Shown here piece by piece: positions 41,076-49,734 of a DNA stretch of 64,000 bases. The first letter of the stretch is position 1, and the number at the start of each line of letters is the position of its first letter. Both the position numbers and the translations under genes were made by a program. The stretch comes from Limnobaculum parvum. GTDB lineage: Bacteria; Pseudomonadota; Gammaproteobacteria; Enterobacterales; Enterobacteriaceae. A model generated the notes under the pieces. The model saw only the letters and a list, made by a program, of their open reading frames with translations, was not told the DNA's origin and ran no database searches. Location: NCBI RefSeq assembly GCF_003096015.2, contig NZ_CP029185.2, positions 3,374,501-3,438,500 on the forward strand. Reading direction: 5' to 3'.

Positions 41076-41263
41076 GTTGTAAAAACAACCTCCACCCTAG
41101 TATTACGCACGCTGTCATTAAATTAAGTTTAACACTCATCAGGTAACGATAGATATCAATTCACTATCCGATTTCCCCGCTGTTGCAAGAGCGACGCATT
41201 TTAACATTCCATCAGACAAAATCATTCAATCCTCGTGCCGGACTACTCGGAAATTGTCAGACG

Positions 41264-42163
41264 TTACCCTTTAATCAACTTTCTCCGCCAAATGCGTAAA
41301 CCAAATACATTGATATACAAACCCGCCATGATCAAAAATGCGCCCAGTAGCTGTAATGACGTTAGCTTTTCGCCCAATAGCAGCGCGGAACTTGTCATGC
41401 CAACCACCGGCACCAGAAGGGAGAGCGGCGCAACCCGCCAGGTTTCGTAACGCCCAAGCAAAGATCCCCAAATGCCATAACCAATAATGGTCGCCACAAA
41501 CGCCAAATACACCAGCGATAAAAGCGTGATGGTATCAATCTCAATCAGACTCTGTAGCATCAAACCAGGCCCTTCGAAAAGGGCGGATGCCAGCAGAAAT
41601 GGAATAACCGGAATCAGCGCACTCCACACCACCAGCGACATAACGGCAGGGCGCGCTTCATGTTGCATAATCAATTTGTTAAAAATATTTCCGCTAGCCC
41701 AGCTAAAGGCAGCCCCCAGCGTTAGCATAAAACCCAGCATGGTCACATCCTGACCATTGAGGCTCGCTTCCACCAACACCAATACACCTATCACCGCCAG
41801 TGCAATACCCGCAAACTGTTTAGCCTGCAGACGTTCATTAAACACAGAAGCGGCAATGATGAGGGTAAAAAATGCCTGAGATTGCAGCACTAATGAGGCC
41901 AATCCGGCAGGCATTCCAAACTTGATAGCGCTAAATAACAAGGCAAATTGACCAAAACTGATAGTCAGCCCATAACCCAGCAGTAGCCGGAACGGTATCT
42001 TTGGACGCGCTACAAATAGCAGTGCGGGAAAGGCCACCAGCATAAAACGTAATCCTGCCAGCAACAGCGGCGGCATATTGTGGAGACCCATTTTAATCAC
42101 CACAAAGTTAAAACCCCACACCACCACCACTAATAACGCCAGCAGTCCATCTTTGCGTGTCAT
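41264..42163 (-). CDS. eamA: EamA, cysteine/O-acetylserine exporter
   Basis: This ten-helix DMT-superfamily transporter with two EamA repeats closely resembles E. coli EamA/YdeD, which exports cysteine pathway metabolites. The start MTRKDGLLALLVVVVWGFNF aligns with it exactly and gives 299 residues, the E. coli length; the longer frame from 42238 is not supported. In E. coli eamA lies next to ydeE, and the same divergent pair appears here, but placed between ftsY and rsmD. Confidence 0.93.
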   Translation of the reverse strand: MTRKDGLLALLVVVVWGFNFVVIKMGLHNMPPLLLAGLRFMLVAFPALLFVARPKIPFRLLLGYGLTISFGQFALLFSAIKFGMPAGLASLVLQSQAFFTLIIAASVFNERLQAKQFAGIALAVIGVLVLVEASLNGQDVTMLGFMLTLGAAFSWASGNIFNKLIMQHEARPAVMSLVVWSALIPVIPFLLASALFEGPGLMLQSLIEIDTITLLSLVYLAFVATIIGYGIWGSLLGRYETWRVAPLSLLVPVVGMTSSALLLGEKLTSLQLLGAFLIMAGLYINVFGLRIWRRKLIKG

Positions 42164-42357
42164 ACCCTTCCTCACGAACTCGTCTATTTTTATAAAAGAA
42201 ACCACGTTAACCAAAAAATCCCTTACGGGAAAGGTCATTTATTAACATAGAAGTGAAAAGTACACTATGATACGTAACTCGCAATACAACTTTGTAATAG
42301 CGTGATATCTCTGACTAATTAATAAAACATACCCTAAGTTATATGCTTGGCAGGAAA

Positions 42358-43536
42358 ATGCTCTCAACCATCACGCGCTCAACCGTTGCATTATTAGCAT
42401 CATCGCTGCTTTTAACCATCGGCCGTGGCGCAACATTACCGTTTATGACCATCTATCTGACACGGCGTTTTGCCATGTCCGTTGATGAGATCGGGCTGGC
42501 AATGACCATTGCGCTAACAGTCGGCGTGGTGTTTAGTCTCGGGTTCGGTATCTTGGCCGATAAGTTTGATAAAAAGAACTATATGCTGCTGTCCATTCTG
42601 GCATTTATCGGCGGGTTTGTCGCAATTCCTCTGGTTGCTCAAGTAGAACTGGTCATCTTCTATTTCGCGCTGATTAACTGCGCCTACTCGGTTTTTTCTA
42701 CTGTGTTGAAGGCTTATTTTTCTGATGTACTTGGGCCCAGTGAGAAAGCAAAAATCTTTTCTCTCAACTACACCTTTTTGAATATCGGCTGGACCGTTGG
42801 CCCGCCATTAGGCACGCTGCTGGTTATGTACAGTATCAATATGCCGTTCTGGCTGGCGGCTTGCTGTGCTGCATTTCCACTGGTATTCATACAGCGTTAT
42901 GTCGAGCGAGTTCGTATCGATATGCGCTCAGAGAACAGCGTTGCTTGGTCTCCTTCAGTATTATTACGCGACAGGGCACTGCTTTGGTTTACCCTCTCCG
43001 GGATACTGGCGGCGTTCGTCAGTAGATCGTTCGCCTCCTGCATTTCTCAATATATTTTGGTGGTCGCTGACAGCGACTTTGCCGAGAAGGTGGTCGCCGT
43101 GGTACTACCGGTAAACGCCGTGGTGGTAGTCACCCTGCAATATGCAATAGGCCGTCGACTCTCCGAATCTAACATCCGCCCCTTAATGACCATCGGTACC
43201 TTTTGCTTTGTTCTTGGCCTGCTGGGCTTTATGTACTCAGGCAACAATCTGCTCTTTTGGGGGCTTGCGGCGGCGGTTTTTACCTTTGGTGAACTCATTT
43301 ACGCGCCGGGGGAATATATGTTAGTCGACAATATAGCCCCACCGGGAATGAAAGCCAGCTATTTTTCTGCTCAGGCGTTGGCTTGGCTGGGGGCTGCGGC
43401 CAATCCACTGGCAACCGGTGTGATCCTGACTACGTTACCGCACTGGTCACTGTTCATCATTCTGATCGTCGGAATTGTGCTGGCTTGGCTATCGATGCTG
43501 CGAGGTATGCAGGTAACACCTTGGAACCGTGCATAA
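42358..43536 (+). CDS. ydeE: YdeE-like MFS efflux transporter
   Basis: This 12-helix major facilitator protein has 392 residues from the start used. It is closely similar to E. coli YdeE (395), which has been linked to dipeptide export; stretches such as ASSLLLTIGRGATLPFMTIY and DKFDKK are shared. The ATG at 42358 aligns with the YdeE start, whereas 42343 would add five residues. It is divergent from eamA with a shared 194-base control region. Confidence 0.9.
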   Translation: MLSTITRSTVALLASSLLLTIGRGATLPFMTIYLTRRFAMSVDEIGLAMTIALTVGVVFSLGFGILADKFDKKNYMLLSILAFIGGFVAIPLVAQVELVIFYFALINCAYSVFSTVLKAYFSDVLGPSEKAKIFSLNYTFLNIGWTVGPPLGTLLVMYSINMPFWLAACCAAFPLVFIQRYVERVRIDMRSENSVAWSPSVLLRDRALLWFTLSGILAAFVSRSFASCISQYILVVADSDFAEKVVAVVLPVNAVVVVTLQYAIGRRLSESNIRPLMTIGTFCFVLGLLGFMYSGNNLLFWGLAAAVFTFGELIYAPGEYMLVDNIAPPGMKASYFSAQALAWLGAAANPLATGVILTTLPHWSLFIILIVGIVLAWLSMLRGMQVTPWNRA

Positions 43537-43604
43537 CAAACCCACGGATAGACATCAGCCGTGTAGAACATGACGGTCAATAATGTGCATTTCTAAATAT
43601 CACA

Positions 43605-43623
43605 GGCTATCGCTATAATAGCC
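43605..43623 (+). promoter_or_regulatory. Candidate -10 of rsmD within a palindrome
   Basis: A perfect TATAAT (43614-43619) lies 43 bases before rsmD, inside the inverted repeat GGCTAT...ATAGCC (43605-43623). The -35 is poor (TTCTAA, 17-base spacing). Confidence 0.35.
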
Positions 43624-43661
43624 GTAGAATAATCAGTCACCGTCAGTCAATAGCAGAGCGT

Positions 43662-44276
43662 ATGAGTAAGAAACCACAGCCGCAGAAAACCGGACAAATA
43701 CGAATCATCGGAGGCCAATGGCGAGGCAGAAAGCTTCCTGTGCCTGATAGTCCTGGGTTACGCCCTACGACCGATCGGGTGCGTGAAACGCTGTTTAACT
43801 GGCTGGCTCCAGTATTGGATGAAGCTCGATGCCTTGACTGTTTTGCCGGCAGCGGCGCATTAGGGTTTGAGGCACTCTCCCGTTATGCGGGAAAAACGGT
43901 GCTGCTGGAGTCGGAAAGATCGATTGCCCAACAGTTACAACAAAACCTGCAACGGCTGAATTCCGATAAAGGTCAGGTGATCCATACCAATGCCCTTCAG
44001 TGGCTGGCTCAGGCCGGTACGCCGTTTGACGTGGTGTTTCTCGACCCGCCCTTCCGCCGTAACTTACTGACTGAAACCTTCACGCTACTGGAACAACAGG
44101 GCTGGCTGGCTAACGAAGCTTGGATTTATGTAGAAGCTGAAACAGAACATGCCGTTAGCGATGCTCCGGCTAACTGGCATCTGCATCGTGAAAAAACGGC
44201 CGGACAGGTAGCTTATCGGCTGTATGTTCGACGAGCTCCCTTTCTCCATGAACCGCAGGAAATGAATAATGATTAA
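43662..44276 (+). CDS. rsmD: 16S rRNA m2G966 methyltransferase RsmD
   Basis: This SAM-dependent enzyme modifies G966 of 16S rRNA. SAM motif I is LDCFAGSGALGFEALSR and the catalytic DPPF is at 128-131. At 204 residues it matches E. coli (198). It overlaps yhhL by eight bases. In E. coli it directly adjoins ftsY; here eamA and ydeE intervene. Confidence 0.95.
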   Translation: MSKKPQPQKTGQIRIIGGQWRGRKLPVPDSPGLRPTTDRVRETLFNWLAPVLDEARCLDCFAGSGALGFEALSRYAGKTVLLESERSIAQQLQQNLQRLNSDKGQVIHTNALQWLAQAGTPFDVVFLDPPFRRNLLTETFTLLEQQGWLANEAWIYVEAETEHAVSDAPANWHLHREKTAGQVAYRLYVRRAPFLHEPQEMNND

Positions 44277-44547
44277 ACAACTATTTATCAATCTGGGCCG
44301 CCTGCTAATGCTTGGGGTCTGGGGAATCCTGCTGTTAAACCTGTTTCAGCCGTTCCCCAGCCCGCTGAAATACTTTATGCACGTGGCGATGGTATTTATG
44401 TTCTTTATGCACGGGTTACAGTTGATGATGCTCAAATCTACGCTGCCTAAAGACGGCCCTAAGCTCACGGCCTCGCAAGAATTTACTATTTTCGTCTTTG
44501 GTGTATTTGAATTGCTGGCATGGCAGCAGAAGAACGACAAGAAGTAG
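44269..44547 (+). CDS. yhhL: YhhL-like DUF1145 membrane protein
   Basis: This 92-residue inner-membrane protein has two or three hydrophobic segments (about 8-30, 35-55, 72-86). It resembles E. coli YhhL (DUF1145), whose function is unknown. It starts inside the end of rsmD, which suggests coupled translation. Confidence 0.85.
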   Translation: MIKQLFINLGRLLMLGVWGILLLNLFQPFPSPLKYFMHVAMVFMFFMHGLQLMMLKSTLPKDGPKLTASQEFTIFVFGVFELLAWQQKNDKK

Positions 44548-44648
44548 TTTCTGATGTCCCCAGCGTCCACCATTTCAATGTGAGAGGCCGGGGAAAGCCA
44601 TCACATGATTATTTCCGTTACTCATTCCGCGGGCAATCTCTGGGCGCG

Positions 44649-45053
44649 TTATCGGAAAAAGTCATCAACACAATCGTTCCATTCATGGCCTAAAACTGAC
44701 CATTCACCACTAGCCGCTGGCGGAAAACCACTCCGGCAGTACCCCTGTTTACCATCGAAATCAAATACCGCATGCGGATAGCCATTTATCAGCAAAACAC
44801 ATTTTCGGCTATCTTCTGACCATCCGATTTTAACCTCAGAAGGAATATGACCATCAGATACATCTGACGCATTATAAATATGCACCGCATCTTTAATTGG
44901 ATTACCTTCCAAAGACTCATCAAGTGCATAAAAATAGCCAGTCCCACCGTCATCTTCGAACACCGTCACGAATGTCCCGTCAGGCGATCGACTTTCAATC
45001 ACCTGAGCCTCTCCGATGATTAGTTGAGCCTGCATCGTCACTAAAACTGTCAT
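44649..45053 (-). CDS. DUF2251 domain protein
   Basis: This 134-residue small protein resembles the DUF2251 family: a FEDDGGTGYFYALD core near 32-45, HIYNASDVSDGHIPSEVKIGWSEDS (about 58-82) and a final LINGYPHAVFDF (88-99). Function is unknown. The start may be the Met at 45053 or the one at 45035; neither has a strong ribosome site. It lies between yhhL and tusA, where E. coli has yhhM, yhhN and zntA, so it may be acquired or a replacement. The match is from family memory and not from a search. Confidence 0.75.
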   Translation of the reverse strand: MTVLVTMQAQLIIGEAQVIESRSPDGTFVTVFEDDGGTGYFYALDESLEGNPIKDAVHIYNASDVSDGHIPSEVKIGWSEDSRKCVLLINGYPHAVFDFDGKQGYCRSGFPPAASGEWSVLGHEWNDCVDDFFR

Positions 45054-45106
45054 ATATTATCTCGTAAAAAATTAGCCATATGCGTTTACCAAAAACAGTA
45101 AAAGAA

Positions 45107-45355
45107 CTATTCGCTAACCTTACGGATCAAATAGCGATACGGCAGTTCATCCGTAGAAGATTCCAGCAGTTCATGGTCCATAAACCGACAAAAACCGGGA
45201 ATATCACGCGTCGTCGCAGGATCATCAGCCACAATCAGCAGCGTTTGACCGGCATCCATATGACGAACGGCTTTACGCACCATCATCACAGGCTCAGGAC
45301 AACGCAATCCTAACGCATCAAGGGTTTTATCAGGATTATCAAATAAATCAGTCAT
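45107..45355 (-). CDS. tusA: Sulfur carrier protein TusA
   Basis: This small protein carries persulfide sulfur from IscS into tRNA 2-thiolation and molybdenum cofactor paths. The active Cys19 is in [13 protein letters not shown]. At 82 residues it equals E. coli TusA (81). It is leftward, divergent from yhhQ. Confidence 0.95.
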   Translation of the reverse strand: MTDLFDNPDKTLDALGLRCPEPVMMVRKAVRHMDAGQTLLIVADDPATTRDIPGFCRFMDHELLESSTDELPYRYLIRKVSE

Positions 45356-45691
45356 TAAGTTCTCAAGTCACTTTATCAATACCACCAATAACGTGGCTAG
45401 TTTAATACGATAAGCCCCCAGTGCAAATCCACTGAGTAAAAATCTGTTACCTTCCTGCAAAGGTATAAGCCATGAGATAAGCAACAAAACTGACGAAAGC
45501 CAATCGAAAGAAGAGATTTACAGGCTGGCAGATGAGTTTTATCCACATCACCATTGCATTCCCCTCTCAACTGAGTATCATCTCCACCTCGCAATAAACC
45601 GCGTATAATTTATTCACTATTTCATTTAATGCATAGGTTGGGTTCCCTTACCCCAACAGAGTGTTGATACTCATTTAAAAAGGCTACTATC
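45356..45691. other. tusA/yhhQ divergent region
   Basis: This 336-base region has no convincing gene. It contains a perfect TATAAT (separate entry) and a short imperfect stem GTTGGG/CCCCAAC near 45637-45657 in the yhhQ leader. I looked for a preQ1 riboswitch, as yhhQ imports queuosine precursors, and did not find its consensus. Confidence 0.45.
45604..45609 (+). promoter_or_regulatory. Candidate -10 of yhhQ
   Basis: A perfect TATAAT 83 bases upstream of the yhhQ ATG; no good -35 at the expected distance. Confidence 0.35.
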
Positions 45692-46357
45692 ATGTTTAAT
45701 TTTTCTCCGCAGCAGCGGCTAAAAGCGCTGTTCTGGCTATCGTTCTTCCATATTTTGATTATTGCCTCCAGCAATTATCTGGTTCAATTACCGATTAATA
45801 TTTTCGGTTTTCATACCACTTGGGGCGCATTTACTTTCCCGTTCATCTTTCTGACCACCGACCTCACCGTCAGGGTATTCGGCGCGCCATTGGCACGCAA
45901 AATTATTCTGGTGGTCATGATACCGGCACTGGCCATCTCTTATCTGTTATCTACCCTATTTTATGATGGTACATGGCAGGGCTATCACGCGATTTACAGC
46001 TTTAATCTGGTGGTTGCCAGAATTGCCATCGCCAGCTTTATGGCCTACGTACTGGGGCAGATTCTGGATATCTATGTATTTAACCGCCTGCGCCAGCTAA
46101 AAACGTGGTGGATCGCTCCCAGTATCTCTGCCGTTTTCGGCAACCTGAGTGATACCATCGCCTTCTTCTCTATCGCATTTTATAAGAGCAGTAACACCTT
46201 TATGGCCGAGAACTGGGTGGAAATTGCGCTGGTGGATTACGCCTTTAAACTGATTATCTGTGCGCTGTTCTTCTTGCCAATGTACGGCCTTCTTTTGAAT
46301 GTGCTGCTAAAGCGATTGGTTCAAGTAAATACCCCACCGCAACTCCAACACGGCTAA
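45692..46357 (+). CDS. yhhQ: 7-cyano-7-deazaguanine (preQ0) transporter YhhQ
   Basis: This inner-membrane protein of the VUT/COG1738 family imports queuosine precursors. The 221-residue protein has about six transmembrane helices, with the family segment GAFTFPFIFLTTDLTVRVFG (about 47-66) and SAVFGNLSDTIAFF. Length equals E. coli YhhQ. It sits between tusA and dcrB as in E. coli. Confidence 0.94.
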   Translation: MFNFSPQQRLKALFWLSFFHILIIASSNYLVQLPINIFGFHTTWGAFTFPFIFLTTDLTVRVFGAPLARKIILVVMIPALAISYLLSTLFYDGTWQGYHAIYSFNLVVARIAIASFMAYVLGQILDIYVFNRLRQLKTWWIAPSISAVFGNLSDTIAFFSIAFYKSSNTFMAENWVEIALVDYAFKLIICALFFLPMYGLLLNVLLKRLVQVNTPPQLQHG

Positions 46358-46457
46358 GTGCAGGATAAAATTTGGCGGAAAAGCGGTAGAAATGATATTT
46401 TTAGGTCCTGTTAACTAAATCTGGAAAGCATTTGCTTATCAATGTTAAGGAAGTACC

Positions 46458-47015
46458 ATGCAAAAGTTAGTCAAAATTGTAGGAGTCTGTTTGTTTGCCG
46501 CCAGCCTTATGGCTTGTGATGGTAGTAAAGATCAACCGGCAGCAACCGGAAGTGGTACTTCAGCAGAACAAATCGACGAGGCCAGCGTATTAGGTGGTAA
46601 GGTCAGCTTCACCGTTCCAGATGGCCTGCAAGATCAGAGCGGTAAGAATACTTCCCAAATGACCAATATGGCGGTATATGCCGATAATGCCGCCCAGAAA
46701 ATGCTGATTATTATCAGCAGTTCAATGCCGGATGACGTCTTGGAAAATTTGATGACTCGCATGGAAGCACAGCAGAAAATGCGTGATGCCGATCTGGCCA
46801 TCGTCAAAAAAGAAGAAGTTACTGTTGATGGTCAAAAGCTTCAGCGTCTTGATACCGTTATTCGTATCGACGGCAAGAAAAACTACTCATCCACCCTACT
46901 GGGTCAGATTGATAAGCAACTGTTGACCATGCAGCTCACCTATCCGATCGAGCAGCAAGCAGATGCTGAGAAAGCGATGAACCAGTTCATCAGTTCACTG
47001 AAAATCAAACCATAA
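46458..47015 (+). CDS. dcrB: DcrB lipoprotein
   Basis: This 185-residue protein has a lipoprotein signal with lipobox LMAC (Cys20), so it is likely membrane-anchored and periplasmic. E. coli DcrB is required for phage C1 and C6 adsorption and for lipoprotein maturation links. The mature part begins with a Ser/Gly-rich linker and a conserved DcrB domain. It is convergent with glpC. Confidence 0.92.
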   Translation: MQKLVKIVGVCLFAASLMACDGSKDQPAATGSGTSAEQIDEASVLGGKVSFTVPDGLQDQSGKNTSQMTNMAVYADNAAQKMLIIISSSMPDDVLENLMTRMEAQQKMRDADLAIVKKEEVTVDGQKLQRLDTVIRIDGKKNYSSTLLGQIDKQLLTMQLTYPIEQQADAEKAMNQFISSLKIKP

Positions 47016-47035
47016 TATTGCCCATTTCAGCGCAA

Positions 47036-47065
47036 TAAAAAAGGGGCAGCCCATCGGCAGCCCCT
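47036..47065 (-). terminator. Intrinsic terminator of the glpACB transcript
   Basis: AGGGGC-A-GCC (47042-47051) pairs with GGC-A-GCCCCT (47056-47065) with one A-A mismatch and a 4-base loop. On the minus strand the stem is followed by a run of seven T, so it terminates transcripts coming from glpC, about 200 bases downstream of the stop. Confidence 0.7.
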
Positions 47066-47264
47066 GATAACAACGCCATCTCTACAATGTCCCGTCATCG
47101 AATAACGCAATTATATTGAAACTACTGACAACGAATAAATCAGCCCCTGCGAATATTCCAACCGTAAAAACAGTGTGCTTGCTCCAATCAGCTACGGAAC
47201 GCGCTGTGCCATTTTAAGGTACCGAACTATCAAACTTTGTCATCAATCTGATTATATTCGTCAT

Positions 47265-48467
47265 TTATTCTGCTAATGCCTGAGCCAGTAGGGTTATCGG
47301 ATGCTCGCACTTCTTACTGGTGGACATCTCGATTTGCCACTTACAGGTTTCACAATCGGACACTACAAAATCAACGCCGCTTTCCTCAATTTGGCGAAAC
47401 AGCGATGCGCCAATCCCTTGCGATGTTTCATAGTTCTCTTTCTTAAAACCATAAGTCCCGGCGATACCACAGCACTGAGATTCCAACACAATTAATTCAA
47501 CCCCAGGAATTCGCGCCAACAGCGACAGGGTATATGCCGTCCATCCCATTTTCTCCATATGACACGGCGTATGATAGGCAATACGCATCGGAGTATGTTT
47601 CAACTTAAGCGCTCGCCCTTCAGACAACAGGCGATAGAGATAACGTGTCGCTAATTCAACCTGTTCACGCACCGGAGAGGTATCAACCCCTAATAAATGC
47701 GGATATTCATCCCGCAGCGTAAAAGTACAGGTGGAGGAGGTGGCTACCACGGGAATCCCCTTACCGATCACCGCATCAACTAACGACTCAGCATTCACCT
47801 TAGCCTGCTTTTTAGCCTGATTGATAAATCCATTGGCAATCAGCGGAACACCACAGCACTTCTCTCTTTTCAACAATTGCACACCAATGCTCATGGCGTT
47901 AAACACCCGTACCAGATCTTTCCCCAACTGCGGATGGTTATAATTAACGAAACAGCCGTGGAAAAAGGCAATCTGCTCATCAAACTTCTGCTGCTCTGCC
48001 GCCTGTTTGCGGTACCAGTGACGAAAAGTACCAAAAGAGTACTTCGGTAACTGGCGACGATGGTCAATTTTTAGTGCACTATCCAACAGTTGCTTAACCG
48101 GTTTCAAACCCACGGTCGCATTGACGATGGGAGCAAAAGGGGTGGAAAGGGTACCCATCAAATCCGTATTACTGAGAATGGCATCACGCAGCTTGAACTT
48201 AGGCCTGCTGTAATTAATCCGCGCTCGCTGGATAATATCGCCAATCTTCACATCTGACGGACAGGCAACCTCACAGCGTTTACAGTTGGTACAGTATTTC
48301 AAGGCTTCATCAAACAACGAAGGATCTTTTAAGCGTAAGCGCTCACCGTCTGGCCCGGCCTGCTTCGGCCCCGGATAGTCAGGATTCACTTTTGCCACCG
48401 GGCAATAGGTAGTACAAGCGGTACATTTAATACAGTTCTCAAAACTGTTATCCGTTGTCAGGCTCAT
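47265..48467 (-). CDS. glpC: Anaerobic glycerol-3-phosphate dehydrogenase subunit C
   Basis: This iron-sulfur membrane-anchor subunit of GlpABC passes electrons to menaquinone. Two 4Fe-4S motifs are visible: Cys12/15/18/22 and Cys59/62/65/69. The two CCG domains follow, with KCCGVPL and SQCCGIAGTYG. At 400 residues it matches E. coli (396). Its ATG overlaps, as ATGA at 48464-48467, the stop codon that glpB would have without its frameshift. Confidence 0.95.
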   Translation of the reverse strand: MSLTTDNSFENCIKCTACTTYCPVAKVNPDYPGPKQAGPDGERLRLKDPSLFDEALKYCTNCKRCEVACPSDVKIGDIIQRARINYSRPKFKLRDAILSNTDLMGTLSTPFAPIVNATVGLKPVKQLLDSALKIDHRRQLPKYSFGTFRHWYRKQAAEQQKFDEQIAFFHGCFVNYNHPQLGKDLVRVFNAMSIGVQLLKREKCCGVPLIANGFINQAKKQAKVNAESLVDAVIGKGIPVVATSSTCTFTLRDEYPHLLGVDTSPVREQVELATRYLYRLLSEGRALKLKHTPMRIAYHTPCHMEKMGWTAYTLSLLARIPGVELIVLESQCCGIAGTYGFKKENYETSQGIGASLFRQIEESGVDFVVSDCETCKWQIEMSTSKKCEHPITLLAQALAE

Positions 48468-48562
48468 GCTGCCACCTCCGACAGGGCAAGGATCTGTTCT
48501 GCGGCATATTGTGCCGTCACTAGAGAAACGCCTGCTCCACAGCCTTGCGATATCGGATCATA
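48464..48562 (-). pseudogene. glpB: Out-of-frame 3' end of glpB
   Basis: Read in the +1 frame relative to the upstream glpB, this stretch encodes YDPISQGCGAGVSLVTAQYA and a further tail, which matches the end of GlpB (DPIAQGCGGGV in E. coli). It has no stop until the TGA overlapping glpC, so it has not decayed further. Confidence 0.8.
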
Positions 48563-49734
48563 CCCCCCAATACCGCACCGATAATATAGAGATTATTTAG
48601 AGTCTGACCCGCTACCGTGCCGCGCAGTTGGCTATCGGTTTTGACACCAAAGCGCAAATAGGGCTGAGGGGAAAATAGACTTTCCTGCGTCCAATCGGCG
48701 CGCTGTGCGGCATCATAAACATCCAAGCCAAATACCGGCTCATAAATACGATCAAACTCGGCAATTAAACCGTTACTAAAAAAACTTCCGCTGGCTAATA
48801 CCACCTGCTGGGCAACCACCGGAATATCCGTATGATTACGGGTATAAATACGCGTCACTCGTTGCCCTTCTGTTTCGGCACGCAGCACCGCATCACCCGG
48901 CATAAACTGACCACCCAACCGTTGAAAACGGCGGCGTAACGCCAGATGCATACGCATACCCAGTAATGAAGGCGGCAGCGTGGGTACCAGCATAATTGGT
49001 TTGCCTACTCTCTGGCGTAGCAGGGTGATCGCATCCTGATTCTCCAAGCCAATACAAGCCGGCAGAATCAGCGCTTCCGCATCATTCGACAAACGAATCA
49101 GCTCTTCCGCCAGTAATTCCGTGTTTTCCGGCAAATCGAGCACTCTCGCAATATTAATCGCGCGGAACTCGCTGGGGTTGTTACGTAAGCGATCCAATGC
49201 CGGAACGTGCAGGTAATCCGTTGTAACCTCAATACCTTTATCACTCAAAGAACCTGCGGCCAGCTGAGGTTGGAAATCCAGAAAACCCTCAATACCCACA
49301 ATGGCGATCTTTTTCCACGGCAATGGCTGTTCTAGTGGGGCAACCGGTACTTCTGTAGGACTTAGCCAAGTCGCGCGCAGCGTACCTAACGGAGTAACGC
49401 GCAGGTGGTTCTGTTCGATATCGCCGTGAAACTGCAAGCCGCAATCCGTCAGTAAACGCCGGGCTTTCGCAACCATTTTGCTGACAGATTCCGCGCCTAA
49501 CAGAGAATAGGGATGTTCCGGCGCTCTTACCGCCAGTTCGGCCAACTCAGCCAATGGATGGCTAATCATTGAACCATCCGCCCGATAGCTAAGAAAATCC
49601 AGAGAACCGGAGGAAAAATGCATCGCACTCTGCCCAGCACTGATAATCGCACAGCGCTTGCCCTGCTCTGCCAATCGGATACCGCAAGTTAATCCCGCTA
49701 GGCCGCCACCAATAATTGCCACATCAAATTTCAT
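48520..49734 (-). CDS. glpB: Anaerobic glycerol-3-phosphate dehydrogenase subunit B, frameshifted at the C-terminus
   Basis: This is the FAD-containing subunit of GlpABC. It starts MKFDVAIIGGGLAGLTCG, matching E. coli GlpB; the open frame to 49842 is not supported. It overlaps glpA by 11 bases. After residue about 391 (GAVLGG) the frame runs into 13 unrelated residues and a stop at 48520. One extra G in the G6 tract at 48563-48568 would restore the conserved ending GGYDPISQGCGAGV... and bring the stop to 48464, overlapping glpC as ATGA, giving 423 residues (E. coli 419). So the gene is broken, phase-variable or affected by a sequencing slip. The lost segment holds the conserved C-terminal FAD-site motif. 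Confidence 0.9.
   Translation of the reverse strand: MKFDVAIIGGGLAGLTCGIRLAEQGKRCAIISAGQSAMHFSSGSLDFLSYRADGSMISHPLAELAELAVRAPEHPYSLLGAESVSKMVAKARRLLTDCGLQFHGDIEQNHLRVTPLGTLRATWLSPTEVPVAPLEQPLPWKKIAIVGIEGFLDFQPQLAAGSLSDKGIEVTTDYLHVPALDRLRNNPSEFRAINIARVLDLPENTELLAEELIRLSNDAEALILPACIGLENQDAITLLRQRVGKPIMLVPTLPPSLLGMRMHLALRRRFQRLGGQFMPGDAVLRAETEGQRVTRIYTRNHTDIPVVAQQVVLASGSFFSNGLIAEFDRIYEPVFGLDVYDAAQRADWTQESLFSPQPYLRFGVKTDSQLRGTVAGQTLNNLYIIGAVLGGMIRYRKAVEQAFL

Noticed and set aside
42164..42238. N-terminal extension of eamA
   Set aside because: The inner Met aligns exactly with E. coli EamA; the extra residues are in the control region.
45397..45594. 65-codon minus-strand frame upstream of yhhQ
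   Set aside because: No family features or ribosome site; lies in a control region.
45610..45691. PreQ1 riboswitch before yhhQ
   Set aside because: A short imperfect stem exists, but the conserved preQ1 core sequence is not present.
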